From NCBI GenBank assembly GCA_047967505.1, contig CM106541.1: a stretch of DNA of 64,000 nt. One strand, given 5' to 3'. Origin of the DNA: Dipteris shenzhenensis (lineage: Eukaryota > Polypodiophyta > Polypodiopsida > Gleicheniales). Positions 22,186-33,703 of the stretch are shown one piece after another. The stretch's first letter is position 1; the number at the start of each line of letters is the position of its first letter. A program made the position numbers and the translations under genes. The notes under the pieces were generated by a model. The model did not search any database and was not told where the DNA came from. It was given only the letters and a program-made list of their open reading frames with translations.

Positions 22186-22202
22186 TGGTATCAGAGCATA
22201 GG
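22186..22202 (+). promoter_or_regulatory. primer-binding site (initiator tRNA-Met)
   Basis: TGGTATCAGAGCATAGG directly abuts the LTR end. The first 12 bases are the exact plant copia consensus. Confidence 0.9.
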
Positions 22203-22559
22203 TTTAGCTCTCCTAGTTTAGCTCATTAGTAGTTCACTAGGATTGCTTCCATTCCTAGATTAGTTGTAGGTTGCCTTAGGAGCTCATGTTTTTTCTCCTA
22301 GGTTACTTTTAGTTTTAGATTGAAAGAATTCCATCCATTGAATGAAAATTCCATTCATTGCTTTGAGATATTTCCGTCATTCCCGATGAGAGAGAGAGAG
22401 AGAGAGAATTCATTTCTTTTAGAGATCGATTTTGTGAGGAGTTCTTCTTCTTCTTCTTCTTAGAGAGAGCTTGTGAGAAAGAGAGTCTCTGATTGTTCAG
22501 TTTGTTGAAAGCTTTGAGAAAAATTTCCTATCTATTGTCATTCTAGTGCTCCAAATTGA

Positions 22560-23400
22560 CTAGTCGACCGGTCGCCTTCCAGCCTTGAAGCCACCAAGAG
22601 ATATCTCTACAAGCTCAATCTTCACAGACTAGCCTCCATGGTCGTCTAGCCCCAGTAGCGACTTCTATTATAGCACACATCCACGAGCTACTGTAGAAGG
22701 TTGACTCCAACCTCCAAAGGCTAGCAGAAGAATCCTTCTACACTCCAGCGCCTCCATCGATGACGAGCTGGTGGCTTACATGAATCTGCCATCAGTTGAG
22801 CACGCTTTTCATGCAAATACAATACGCTTGCCTTGGGCTTGGTCCTACTGCAGTGAAGGGTGCTCCTCAACGACCATAGCTCCTGCAACTCTAAAAGCCA
22901 GTGCAACCCCAGCCCGAATCTGTAGCAACAGCAGCGACCACAGCTTCAGCGCCATCCAAGAGCCCTCGACAAGCCTCTATAGACGCTGCAAGCCACCTAT
23001 ACGACGAACAGCCAGCCGCACGGCTCACTGGCCTCATCACACGGACGCCGATTGTCTTCAATGGACGTAGCGCACCATCTACGACCCTCACGAACTCTAG
23101 CAAGGTGCAGCACTACAGCCTCCTTCAGTGCCAACGCTGTCGCCAAAGCCTCATGAGCTTCAACGGCCTCTACAAACTATGGCTATAACGATAGCCGAAG
23201 CCGACTGCAGCTTCTCCATCGAATAGTCCACGGCACTCGATGGTCGGCAGCCAACCATCCTCAAACTACAACCAGAAAACTCTTGCAAGGCCAATCTTCC
23301 AGACTCGACTCCATCACGGGCCTCCTCCAAACGTAGAACCAGCGAATGGCGCAGCGTCTTTAGAACCTCCGTCGCCATTTGCAAGAAGCTCAAAGCTTGC
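22560..23400. other. G+C-rich block inside the non-coding element, possibly captured
   Basis: Base composition here is clearly richer in C and G than the rest of the element or its flanks, and frames stay open for 60-100 codons on both strands (22771-23070 plus, 23402-23160 minus). I recognise no protein. It could be a captured host gene fragment or simply biased sequence. Confidence 0.3.
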
Positions 23401-24094
23401 ATTTCCTTTTGTTCTAAGGTCCTTACCTTAGGACACGTGGCAGCCTAAAGTAGAGACACGTGGCAAATAAGCCACTCACCTTGGGTTAGTCTAAAAGGGC
23501 CACGTGGCAGATAAGGTGGTCAAAGCTAACTGTGGTTAGGATCAGCTGCCTGGGTTAGTTCAACCATGGTAAGATTTGTGTAAACCTTGGGTTAACCAAG
23601 TTGGGTTTAAAGATTGCCACATGGCACAGTGCCACCTAAGCACAGAGCCCCTGCTAAGCACAGTATGGAATTCAGCATGTGAATCCCTGTGCCACATCAT
23701 CAATGGTCCTCTTCTTCATAGAATCTTTGACAAGCCATAACTTGCAATCCAAGAGGAATTTGCACACGCTCCAAAAAGGAAAAGTGATTGTCTTTTCGAG
23801 CTCTATGCGCCTGTCAAGTCAGAATCATTGTATGCAATTAGACACTGCCAATATTGAAAGAAATCAATTGGTAAGACCTTTGCAACAAATGAAAAAGCAA
23901 TGCATGAATGCAAAAAGCATGCCAAAAGCACAAGTGCATGAGATGACCATAGCAAAAAGCATGGCATCCACACAGAAAGCATTAAGGCACATGGAAGAAC
24001 AAAGCATCATGCGTCAAGCGGCGTCAAGCAAAGAAGACAACATGCATTGAGAAGCAACATCCTAGCCACCTTCAGCTCATATGTTTTGTAAATC

Positions 24095-24263
24095 AAGCCT
24101 GACCACCTGAGAGTAGCTATGAAAGCACCCAGGGGAGGTATTGACATATAAACCACACTTTACCACCTTAAGTAGCAATGCATGCACTAAGGGGAGGTGA
24201 TGGATTTGTAACTCACATCTGACCACCTTGCAGTAGCCAAAGGGTTATGGCACCAAGGGGAGG
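24095..24263 (+). repeat. three units each ending in a polypurine tract
   Basis: Units of about 58-66 bp contain TGACCACCT or a variant, AGTAGC, then GCACCCAGGGGAGG (ending 24138), GCACTAAGGGGAGG (ending 24197) and GCACCAAGGGGAGG (ending 24263). Only the last abuts the LTR and should prime plus-strand synthesis. Confidence 0.75.
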
Positions 24264-24588
24264 TGTTGAGAGTTGTGGTGCCATGAGCACATGTAGAGCA
24301 AAGGTATGAGCAAAGGGAAAGCTGCCACATGGCATGGAGGAGATATCCCACATGTGAGCAAGCAAATGGATGTAAGTACCCTCACCTATAAAAGGGAGGT
24401 TCATTTGAAGTAATATCAATCAAGCACTTTGCACTATCTCAAGATTCTCTTTATGAGTCCAAGCTAATCTATCTTGGAACCTAATTGACTTGAGGTACAT
24501 GTCATGAGCACTCTCTTCATCATATTTCCACACAGGTTTCATCCACCTTAGAGTGCTCCATAGATCCTGAGGCACGCATGTTTTGTCA
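24264..24588 (+). repeat. 3' LTR of the non-coding element
   Basis: Matches 21861-22185 over all 325 bases apart from two substitutions I could find (CATCATG to CATCATA; GGCACA to GGCACG). Confidence 0.9.
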
Positions 24589-24593
24589 CATGA

Positions 24594-26565
24594 CACCCAA
24601 ACATTATGGAATAAGGATTTGGAACAAGACCGTTAAAGCATTACAAGTGCTATGTTGCATGTGAAGCATGGATCTTGAAGACTATAGGATATAACAATTT
24701 ATTCAAAAGAATCAAAATTTTGTTATGTACATCCATGCAACCAAGTAATTATTCAAAATTACACTATGTGAGCTTCTCCTCAACCCAAGAGAACACCTAA
24801 ATGAGAACATTAGGCATGGGTTAATGGGCCTCCAACGTTGAGTGCTAAAGTGATGCACACCCATTTGAAGGCATGCTCCATAAGTTTTTTTTGATTTGTT
24901 GAAAACCAAAACAAATTAAAATTTTAGAATTTAAACTAGTGGGACTACTGCATGTCTTAAAATATTGATAGTTATTGATATTGGTATCTACATTCACCCC
25001 AAAATGGAAGAAGTTGAAAATATGCAATTTGTGCATGTGCAAAGATATTTTAATAAATCCAACACTATTTATGATTTTCAATTGTTTCTTTTTCCATGAA
25101 ATTGCTTGCTATATGGCTCATAAGCATGCCAAAGGTCATTCCATTTCATAATACACGGCATCAAACTCGATAGTGTGTCCTTTGGCCTATTTGTGTTTTA
25201 AAGCATTCTAGGCCACATTGCACTTGTTTGGGATATCCAATTTTGTTGACGTGTCTCACTGGAGGGGGGAAACCCGATAGCTAAAAATTTTGCTAGTCCT
25301 GCAAATTTTGAATTTTCACACCTCCCGCACATCGAATCTTCAAATATTAAGTACTTGAAACCTGACCCCACCTTGGAAACACCCTACAACCTGCACACAC
25401 CTCAACGTGACCTTGCGCAGACTTTGGTTTGGCATTGTCTTCTTTCGGGTAAGTTGTCTTCTATTCTTTACTCGACTCACAAACTAGCTTCTCTAGTTCT
25501 ATTATGGACTGCCATGGCATCCATGGCAACATGCAGATCACCATGGCTTGCAAGAGAAGCAGACAAAGGCTATGAGATAGGAAAGCTGAAAAGCCTACTC
25601 AATGCACAAGGAATAGATTATGGGTCAAGGAAAGCACTGGCACGGTATCAAAATGGCAATGGAAGACACTTTTGAAATATTTGCAAAGGGAGAAACAACG
25701 AGAAGGAAGAAGACACCTTGCAGAGTAGCAACAATAGGAAGAAGTTAGCAGATGCATGCATTTGATCATTGCCATTGGAGTGAAGAACACGAGCTGTGGT
25801 GTCATGATTGGTGGGAGCATTCAAGACAAAAATATCAGGCCATTCAGGTGAATACCAGTCTCAAGTCTTCACATGGTTTAGCATGCACCCTAAAGTTCGT
25901 AGAGTAACAACCCTACCAACACCTTAGGAGATGCACGCCCAAGACGCGATGTTCTCTAACTTGAGAAATGGCCTATAAAAAGTGAAAGGATTGCACCGCT
26001 TAGATCAACCAGCTACAAAGAGGGAGACTTTAGCTATGTTAATACCCCTTGAAACAAAGGAGAAACAGCTTGGGAACACAATGTCAAAGACCTGTCAAAG
26101 ATGTTGTCAATCAGAAGGACCAAGTGGCTCCAACGGTGGTTGAACGTAGAGTAGAAGTAATGCATGATCATCCCAATCTGAGAAGTTTATGGGCTTCAAC
26201 AGAATGCAAGAAAAGGAGAGACAGCCTAAGTGCAGAAGTCATTGCTAGAGTGACGACTTTCTCTCTCTAAAAGAAAATGAACCAATGATGAACAGAAATC
26301 TCTTCTTTCTCTCTCGGAATGAACAAGAGCTCTCAAGGAAACCTTTCTCTCTCACAATAAGCAATGAACCAAATGAATAAAGGGAGCTCTCATGAAGAAA
26401 CTCTCACAAATCTCTCAATCATGAAGAGAACATAAATCTCTCACAAACTCTCAAAGGAGATGAACGGAAATCCTATGGACAAAAATTCTCTCTATCACTC
26501 AACAGAAGTGAAAGAACAATCAATCACTCAATCTCTCAAGGGTGCAATGCCTCAGCAGAAGGCAA
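24594..26565. other. no gene seen; low-complexity AGAGAACTCTC-rich tail
   Basis: No recognisable coding sequence. A plus-strand purine run (GGAGGGGGGAAAC at 25260-25272) resembles a polypurine tract but no LTR start follows. From about 26260 to 26560 the sequence is rich in CTCTC/GAGAA words, as in copia leaders read in reverse. Confidence 0.35.
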
Positions 26566-26581
26566 GGGAGCTCTGATGCCA
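26566..26581 (-). promoter_or_regulatory. primer-binding site of a copia relic, minus orientation
   Basis: The minus strand reads TGGCATCAGAGCTCCC directly after TTTTGTCA, the end of an LTR that would extend right from 26582. No partner LTR was found, so the element is incomplete or strongly rearranged. The LTR sequence is unlike that of the element at 21861 apart from its last bases. Confidence 0.55.
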
Positions 26582-26807
26582 TGACAAAATATGAAGAGGG
26601 GAGAGGAGAAGAGTGGAGATGAGGAGAGAGGGCACAGCTACAGAGCACACCACAAATGACTAACTGTACACGAGATTTAGTTGAAAATGTAGAATATATA
26701 CAAACCCACTTAGGGTCACGGTTAAGGCATATAACCCTTTCCTTTATAGCACTCTATTGGGTTAGTGCTATGCACATATGATCACATGATGGTGCTATGC
26801 ACATGCA

Positions 26808-27290
26808 TTGGCAATCCGATATGAAGCTCTATGGACAAAATATGAAAGGGCAGCTTTGCGAGCTGTGGCATCTACATCATTGGCCCCTCAAAGTATCTCA
26901 GGAATGGAGCACTTAAAGATGAACAAATTTGTGATTGCTTATACACCTCGTCATTGCTTGAAAGTAATGAGTAAAGATCCAACAACATACGTGCAGGAAT
27001 TTTGCATTGTGACTAAGAAAGAAGCTTCTCTACAGATCGAATCCTCTTTTGTGTCTTCACCAGCTTCAAATTCTAAGGTGGAGGTAATGGGAACTCCTCA
27101 GGTACCAAAGTCCTTTGAGTTAGATCATCATATCTCCCAATCGATGGCAGAGTTTGCTAATTTGAAATTATATTTGGTTAATGCATGAGAACCTAGAGCA
27201 CCCAAGAGTGAGGATAGGCCTCGAGATAAGAGTGGGGTCACTTCCTATTAATGTAATGAAAAAGGTCACTATCACCCTGAGTGTCCTAGA
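26808..27290 (+). pseudogene. gypsy Gag C-terminal part with degraded zinc knuckle
   Basis: The open frame to 27188 contains AIRYEALWTKYERAALRAVA and the MSQSMAEFANLKLYLV-like end. After a stop the knuckle reads SY-stop-CNEKGHYHPECP, where the first Cys of CCHC is lost and a stop has arisen. A basic linker follows. Confidence 0.5.
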
Positions 27291-27708
27291 TTGATAAAGA
27301 AAAAAGAAAAACAAGTATCCTTGTTAGAAGAGGGGATGAGGAAAAAGATGTAATGATGGCTAAATAAGGGTGTGGTAAAACAAAAGAAGAAGGAAGAAGT
27401 AGATGACTAAAATCAGGAAGAGGAACACCGTAGTAAGAAAAAGAAGGGATCTAGAAGGAGAATCAGCTAGTCAGACTTTCCTTTAGGACAAGGCATTGGA
27501 AGCTGGGACTTGTTGTCCGACCTTAAAGAAAAGGAAGCCCATATCACCTTTGGCCAGTTACTTGCTTTGTCTCCAAAACTATGAAAATAATGGGGAAAGC
27601 TAGCAAGCACAAGGGTGTCAAAGAAGAAAAAGGAGAAAGGTGCCAACCCTGTTGTCCAAAAGATAGACATAAATGTTGGAAATGATGTGCCTGTGGTTGA
27701 TGTGATCA

Positions 27709-28314
27709 TTGATGGGTCAAGTAATTTCTAATGTTTACATTGATGGAGGTGCATCGATTAATGTCATGAGTGAGAAGACCATGATAGATGCTGATTTAAA
27801 ATACTCTAGTACTACCTCTCCTTATCGCATCAAATTGGCTGACAATACTAGGATAAAGACCTTGGGAGTTGTGAAGAATCTAGAAGTGGATTTATGTGGA
27901 ATTTTTGTGCCAACTACTTTTCAAGTGATCTCTGTCAATCCATATGCACGTGCCTATCCATTGATTCTGGGAAGACCTTGGCTATGCAAGGTGAAGGCTG
28001 TTCAAAAGTGGGATACTAGAGAATTGATTTTGCAAGGAAATGATGATAAGGTGCACTACATCATCAGAAGCCACAAAAAGGAAGTTGTCAAGGAGGAGTC
28101 TTCAGCATTAGAGAGTTCAAGCTCTGACTTAACCGATGAAGCAGAGATAGGGTATAGCTGCAAGGAGCTCGAGGAGCTCTCAAGGAGTCCAACTCAGAGG
28201 GTGAGGTGGAAAGAGTGGCATTTGGTCTTTGTCTTGGTGATGATTGGGAGGAGTCAGGAGGGAACAAGGTGGTGGTATAAGATCATGTGGAGACACTTCA
28301 TGTGGAGGATGTGA
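27709..28314 (+). pseudogene. gypsy aspartic protease
   Basis: Residues 9-16 read VYIDGGAS, the retropepsin active-site loop (D-G-G). INVMSEKTM, LADNTRIKTLGVVKNLEV and LILGRPWL complete the fold (flap region and final ILG strand). The enzyme would cut the Gag-Pol polyprotein. The upstream junction to Gag and the downstream one to RT are disrupted. Confidence 0.8.
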
Positions 28315-28456
28315 GCACATTGAATGGTGCCAACACAATGAAAAGATTCTTGGTAATTCTCTATCAAGTAGTGAGAAGCTCCAGTACTTGGATATGTTAG
28401 ATGATTTCCCATATCTTTTTGCAACAAGCTATTCACAGGTTTGACCAGTCTCTCTT

Positions 28457-29332
28457 ATGGAGCCCAAGATTGAGTTGAAGCTAGAAAGCAAGCTAGTTGT
28501 GCAATGCTTAAGGCGATTGGGGGTGATCCAAGCTGAGACACTAAAGAAAGAGGTAACACAACTACTTGAGGCTGGATTCATCTTTCCTGTTGATTATTCA
28601 AAATGGATATCTCCTATAGTTGTCACACCAAAGAAAGGAAATAAGTGGCGGGTTTGTGTGGACTTTCGTCCTTTGAATGCATGCACTAAGAGGGATCATT
28701 TTCCTATGCCATTCCAAGATGAAATACTAGACCAAGTAGGAGGGCATGAGATGTATTCTGCATGTGATGGGTATTCTAGGTACTTTCAAATTCGCATTTG
28801 AGTGGAAGATCAAAAGAAGACGTCATTTGTTACACCTTGGGGAGTATTTGCTTATAGAGTGATGCCTTTTGGGTTGACCAATGCACCAGCCACATTTCAA
28901 AGGTTCATGAGTCAAGTGTTTGAGCCTTACTTGGGAAAGTTCATAAGGTGTTTTTTGATGATTTCTACATTTATTCTCGACGCATAGATAATATGGAGAA
29001 GTTAAAGATGTCCTTAGTCAGGATTGATGAAGCAAAAGGGTGTCTAAATCCTAGCAAGTGTCATTTGGCTCAAACAAAAGTAGTTTTGTTGGGGCATATT
29101 GTGTATGAAGATTGTGTATGAAGAAGGCTTGCAAATGGATCCTGACAAGGTTCAAGCAATCATGTCATTGCCAAGCCCTGATAGTGTGACTGGTGTTCAA
29201 AGAATTCTAGGAAAGAGCAAGTATTATCAACGCTTTTGTAATGATTTCATAGAGAGTGCATCCAATGAACTTGTTGACAAGAAAAGGAGTTTTTTTCAAA
29301 TGGGGTGTGAAGCATCAGGAGTAGAAGGATAG
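28457..29332 (+). pseudogene. gypsy reverse transcriptase, frameshifted
   Basis: Motifs in order are LEAGFIFPVDYSKWISPIVV, KWRVCVDFRPLNACT, YSACDGYSRYFQIRI (first catalytic Asp), TSFVTPWGVFAYRVMPFGLT with NAPATFQRFM, and, only after a one-base shift near 28950, VFFDDFYIYS with the paired catalytic Asp. Then GLQMDPDKVQAIMSLPSP and YYQRFCNDF of the connection domain. There is a TGA at 28799-28801 and a small duplication of TGTGTATGAAGA at about 29100-29122. Confidence 0.85.
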
Positions 29333-29334
29333 GA

Positions 29335-29660
29335 AGATGCCTATGCTCAACACTTGGTACAATTAGAAGCCTTGGATGAATGTAGATTATAGGCCTTACA
29401 AAACTTGGAAGCTTCTCAAAAAATGCGCAAGGCCATTTTGACACAAATTACGCAAGAAGAAGGATATTGTAGAAGGAGATTTGGTCATGAGATTTGATAG
29501 CCGTTTGATAAGAGGCTAGACAAAACGTTTATCATCCGATGGGAGGGAGTCTATCAAGTCAAGAAGAAGTTCATCAATGGAACCTATCAGCTTGAGGATG
29601 TTGATGGCATGGTGTTACCCAGATGCGCGAATGAGTATCGCCTTAAATTCTTCTATGCTT
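29335..29660 (+). pseudogene. gypsy integrase C-terminal fragment
   Basis: Across stops it reads QLEALDECRL, ALQNLEASQKMRKAI, GDLVMRFDSR (second frame), RLDKTFIIRWEGVYQVKKKF and INGTYQLEDVDGM, ending NEYRLKFFYA. The W-x-G-x-Y-x-V pattern marks the small barrel domain of integrase. The core with DDE residues is missing just upstream. Confidence 0.75.
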
Positions 29661-29709
29661 GACCACCTTGAGGGCGAGCATACCCTCTCTATTACTAGAG
29701 AGGATCTGG

Positions 29710-29723
29710 TGTGGGGGAGAAGA
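29710..29723 (+). promoter_or_regulatory. polypurine tract
   Basis: The run GTGTGGGGGAGAAGA directly precedes the LTR start TGTCATGC. Confidence 0.65.
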
Positions 29724-31060
29724 TGTCATGCTAAAAATTGGTATCTTTTATTTGGCATTGGTGTTGTTTTTCTCTATGTTTAATAAGAGTTTGAGTCTCA
29801 AGTGATGGCTTAGGGGCTCTCACTTATTTACATTTTCTAAGATATTGTATGGGATTGAGAGGATGAGTGGAATGGATCATTGTAAATACCATGTGTATGA
29901 ATGATAACTACCTTGGTATGGGGTGAGAGTTATTTGTGTATGGGCTATTATGGAGTTTTTAGAAGATAGGAAGAGTGAGTCATATAAAGAGTGGGTCTCA
30001 TGTCCATGTGTTCCAATAATGTAAGAGAGATCACATGCCAAGCATGTGGAAGGCATGTGGGGGAGTGTGGAAGAGTGTGGAGTCAAGAGGAATCCTTTTA
30101 TAATTCTTCTGTGAAATAAGGAGGATGTGGACATTTGGAAAGGAGAGGGTCCCTATGGGCTCCATATAGGGAGACTCTTGAATTTCTCAATATTTTAAGA
30201 GACTTTGGCATCTTGTGGTGGGACACATGTCAAGAGTAGCCAAACAGGACATGGATTCATGATTCATGGGGACATGAATTACCTGGTAGCAATTGTAAAT
30301 GGGTAAAGGAGGGTGACAAAATCTCTATAAAAGGAGACCTCCTCTCCCTTGTTCGAAATCTCTTCCACCATTGAGCCTCATGATGATGTAGCTCTAGTCC
30401 CCTCAAGCCTCTTCTATGAGACTTCTCTCTCTCTCTTATAGGTATCCTCTTATGTAAACTCTTGAGTCCATATCTCTCTAGTTCATTCTCTTTTTATGAG
30501 TAGTCTTGGAGCTCCCGTTCCCTCTTGTATTCATGAAACCTCCTCTTGTCCGTTGTGTTGTAGTATTTTGAGTTGCATTTAGGTGGAGTCTCACTCTATT
30601 GGTAATGAAGGTCACTTCAAGTTCTCTCTCTTGAGCATCTCTCCCCTTTTTCCATTGCTCTCTCTTCCAAAGTGTTTAAAAGTGTTATCTATTCGACCGC
30701 TCATTGTGCATACATCGTTTATCCATTTCACAAGCCATAAAGAGAGCTATTACCTCCCTCCTAGATGACCTCTATGGGACTTGGATCGTTGATGAATTCT
30801 GAGCAAGGAGGGAGTATTCTCCCAAGTCGGCATCAATAAAAGGAGTAGGTGTTTTTCATGACTATTTGACCCCCTGTCAATATTTTGCTCATAACTTTCT
30901 ACTTGATGCTCCAATTTCGACAAAACGTATATCAGCGTGAACTCTCTTCAAGGCACATTGGCCTATGTTTTTTGTTTCTATATTAGACGTGAAATACAAA
31001 AGTTATGAGTCTCTATGTGCGACTATTTCTCTTTTAGACAGTTCTTATCCTCTTCTAGTA
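29724..31060 (+). repeat. 3' LTR of the decayed gypsy element
   Basis: Starts TGTCATGCTAAAAATTGG. It is homologous to the minus-strand LTR at 19500-20848 over about 1.3 kb and has the same promoter region (CTCTATAAAAGGAGACC at about 30323-30339). The 3' end may lie up to about 31250, but homology to the other copy fades after about 31060. Confidence 0.7.
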
Positions 31061-31250
31061 AAATGCCCATAACTTCTCAATGGCTTCTCTGTTTCTTATG
31101 AACTTATATCAATGTGAAGCCCATTTTAAGACACATTTCTAATTGTTTTTGAATATTTGATATCATGTCTTTGGTAGAAGTTATAGGTGTCTGATGACAG
31201 TTTGCCGAGTGTTTTGAGCTACTTGTAGAGGTATTTATGAAGGAGGTGCA

Positions 31251-31475
31251 ATGTTTCCCCAGAACCTATCCATCCGACCCAATCAGCTTCTTCAAACTCC
31301 TCGATATATATCAGTTCATGTCATATTGAGCTTCCAGATCTTCTTTCAACAACGCATCGCTCTTCTCTTTGGTGCAAACCGGCTTGGGGAGATTATGGCC
31401 TCCACTGATCCTTTCCTTATCCCTATGCTAAAGTACAACATCACTTGGGATGTTACCATATCCATTCTCATCTAA
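31251..31475 (+). pseudogene. unrecognised retroelement coding segment, second copy
   Basis: A 74-codon frame with PNQLLQTPRYISVH, FFQQRIALLFGANRLGEI, FLIPMLKYNITWDV. It parallels 10749-10980 in order and in the QQRIAxLFGxxRL and TWDV motifs, yet lies just beyond the LTR of a different gypsy element. Function unknown. Confidence 0.45.
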
Positions 31476-31504
31476 GGGAAGAATGTGTGGTGTGGTCTTT
31501 TGGG

Positions 31505-31803
31505 ATTAAGGATGTTTTTATCGAAACTGTACTTATATATTAATATAAAATCTTGGTGAAAGTTTATCAAGCTAGTTTTTTTGGTTTCATAAGATCAATA
31601 GAACAAATTAAAATTTTATATATTTTGCTTTGAAATTTGAAGAAAAAGTTTTAAATCCTGTCGAAACTTAAAAAATTTTCCCATAAATGTTTCAAATCTT
31701 GGCGATTGTTTCAATCCTTTATTTTTATTAGGGCATACAAACTTTCAACTCCAATATCAAAGTTTTTCTTATTAACAAAACTAAGAGGAAAAAAGCATCC
31801 ATG
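31505..31803. mobile_element. MITE-like element, copy 2
   Basis: Homologous to 5257-5555 along its whole length (about 80 percent by eye), from GGATGTTTTTATCGAAAC to AAAGCATCC. The ends form an imperfect inverted repeat (GGATGTTTTTAT against GGATGCTTTTTT). No coding capacity. Confidence 0.55.
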
Positions 31804-31809
31804 CTTGGG

Positions 31810-33340
31810 ATGAAAGTTTGTATTTTATTTCCCCTTTCCCAGTGATAAAGACTTCTATCACCAAGTTTGGAAGCAGTAGGAAGCTAAGAGGTGCATGAAG
31901 TTTTCATGATTACCCCCAACTTCATGTTCACAGATGTGATGTGAGATTGCCTTTTAGGGAAATTGGCAAAATTGTGTTTCAAAAAAGTGATTAATTTGCA
32001 CCATGCACATGGACCACTTGGATACCTATGACTCAAATATTGAGTTGGCACACAATGCACCACCATCCAAGGTTTATTTAATTTGCTACTGAAAAATAGC
32101 ATATGATGTTGTGACATCGATAAGACGTGGAGCTATGCTTTGAAGCCTTTAGTCCCACAATTAAGGGTGCTTGTTCTAACTTGTCGTTGTTGTGGATGGA
32201 TGCAGGTGAGTGGAGCTCCTTCAACATCATGTGGTATTTTTGTATAGCAAAATAAAAAATTCAAGATAAAGAACCTTCTTTTGAAGTTTGTCTTGTGACT
32301 TCTCATCTTGAAAGGATTGAAATGGATTATGTTTGTCTTGAAATGTCCGCGCGCCCACACACACACACACGTGTGTGAAATGTTAGGGTAGAAGCAGCCT
32401 TTCTATCCCTAATCTTCCCTATTTTTCTTGTAATTCGTCAGTATCAGTATAACTGTCACAAACATCTGTGTTCTTTATTAGTAATAGAGTCGATCTAAGC
32501 ATTGATATATAAATTTATTGAAATTTATATCAATAGTTATATGGATGGTAATTGCAACGCTTGCTTAGTGACAATGCTTATGTAGACGGTTATTTTTATG
32601 CTTTTAGTCTTTTTAAAAAAAGTCTTGTGTAGTTTTTGTCAAAATAATCGCTGCTATGGGTGCAAATTGTTGTAGTGTAGGTCAAGGAAGCTCTATGCTC
32701 ATCATTCTACGTAGATATAAGGCTAGATTCTCTCTAAGAATTATTGATATTGTATGATATAATTGTATCCAAAACCTCATGGGTCTAGATTGACACCCAT
32801 GACCCAACTCAAATACCATCAATGTTGAAGTTTGCTACACAGTCATAGTTGTTAGTGGAATACCTCTCACCACATAACTAAAAATTTATAAGTTCAATTG
32901 GATGATTATCGATTCTCTCCATTGTAATTTACATCAAGTAAGGGATATACAATACACCTAGAAAACATTTTCACTAGAACCAAACAAAAAAGCAAAACTT
33001 GATGCCCCCTGTTGAATGTAAAAGCTACATGTCCTCCTAGAAGATTGAAGTAAGAATTTCTATTTCCTTCATATCAGTGTACAAAGGCTCAATCATCTAA
33101 TGTCAAGGAACTTTTGCCATTGAGACCATATGCTTGAGACCCGATGCATTGAACCAAATAGACATGAAATCTTCTTGCTACAATGGATAGAGGTGCTGAA
33201 GATCTGCATGGACATCATTGTGGTGCCCTGTGATGGTCTTCATATATGATAAACCAAGAATGCCCAAGAGCTAATGGATTAGTGATCTCATAATTAAAAA
33301 TAAGTCAAATTTTAGCTATCCATAGTTGCCATAAAGCATG
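31810..33340. other. no gene seen; short (CA)n tract
   Basis: AT-rich spacer. A CACACACACACACGTGTGTG stretch near 32352-32376 can form a small hairpin. Minus frames at 31884-32117 and 32133-32366 do not resemble proteins. Confidence 0.4.
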
Positions 33341-33703
33341 TGGCTTTGAGTCTAGTCCAATCCTTTCTTAAAATCCCCGAGTAAGCACACCTCCCAATTG
33401 CGTCTAACACCATTGCAAAAGCATGGACTATGCTTCACATATGTCTAGAATGTGGGCAAACCATGCAAGGGTGAAAGATATTCTCAGTAGATTTAGGCAT
33501 CACTTGCAGTACCCATCTGGCTCATTTTCCACTAGGCCCAATGGGTACTCCAATTGATGCCCGAATCTACCTTTCACCCTTGCATGGTTTGACCACATGA
33601 TATAGATGTGAGGCATAGTCCATGCTTACACTAGTGTTAGATGCAATTGGGAGGTGTGCTTATTAGGAGGTTTTAAGAAAGGACTGGACTAGACTCAGAG
33701 CCC
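33341..33703. repeat. long inverted repeat, arms about 165-174 bp, 28-base loop
   Basis: The left arm 33341-33514 and the complement of 33543-33703 match through TGAGTCTAGTCCA, AAGCACACCTCCCAATTGC, GCATGGACTATGC, AAACCATGCAAGGGTGAAAG and GTACCC, at about 85 percent. The loop is 33515-33542. The outer edge of the right arm continues with a further short inverted copy (33701-33728) matching 34038-34065 (ACAAGGTGTCTTGCTT). No terminal signature of a known transposon was seen. Confidence 0.75.

Larger units (their letters stand above)
21861..24588 (+). mobile_element. complete non-coding LTR element (LARD/TRIM type), TSD CATGA
   Basis: LTRs of 325 bp each (21861-22185 and 24264-24588) differ at only two positions by my reading, so the insertion is recent. 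CATGA flanks both ends (21856-21860, 24589-24593). The left LTR is followed directly by TGGTATCAGAGCATAGG, the initiator tRNA-Met primer site typical of copia elements. The 2.08-kb interior holds no Gag or Pol motif on either strand. A G+C-richer block at 22560-23400 and a C-terminal repeat field with three polypurine tracts stand out. It would need proteins supplied by another element. Confidence 0.9.
26808..31060 (+). mobile_element. decayed Ty3/gypsy element with 3' LTR
   Basis: Gag (26808-27290), protease (27709-28170), RT (28457-29300) and an integrase C-terminus (29335-29645) run in gypsy order on the plus strand, followed by a polypurine tract and a LTR from 29724. No 5' LTR is seen. 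RNase H and the integrase core are deleted at about 29335. Frameshifts and stops break every domain. Confidence 0.75.

Noticed and set aside
25260-25272. Polypurine tract of an LTR element (GGAGGGGGGAAAC)
   Set aside because: No TG-starting LTR or repeat partner follows within reach.
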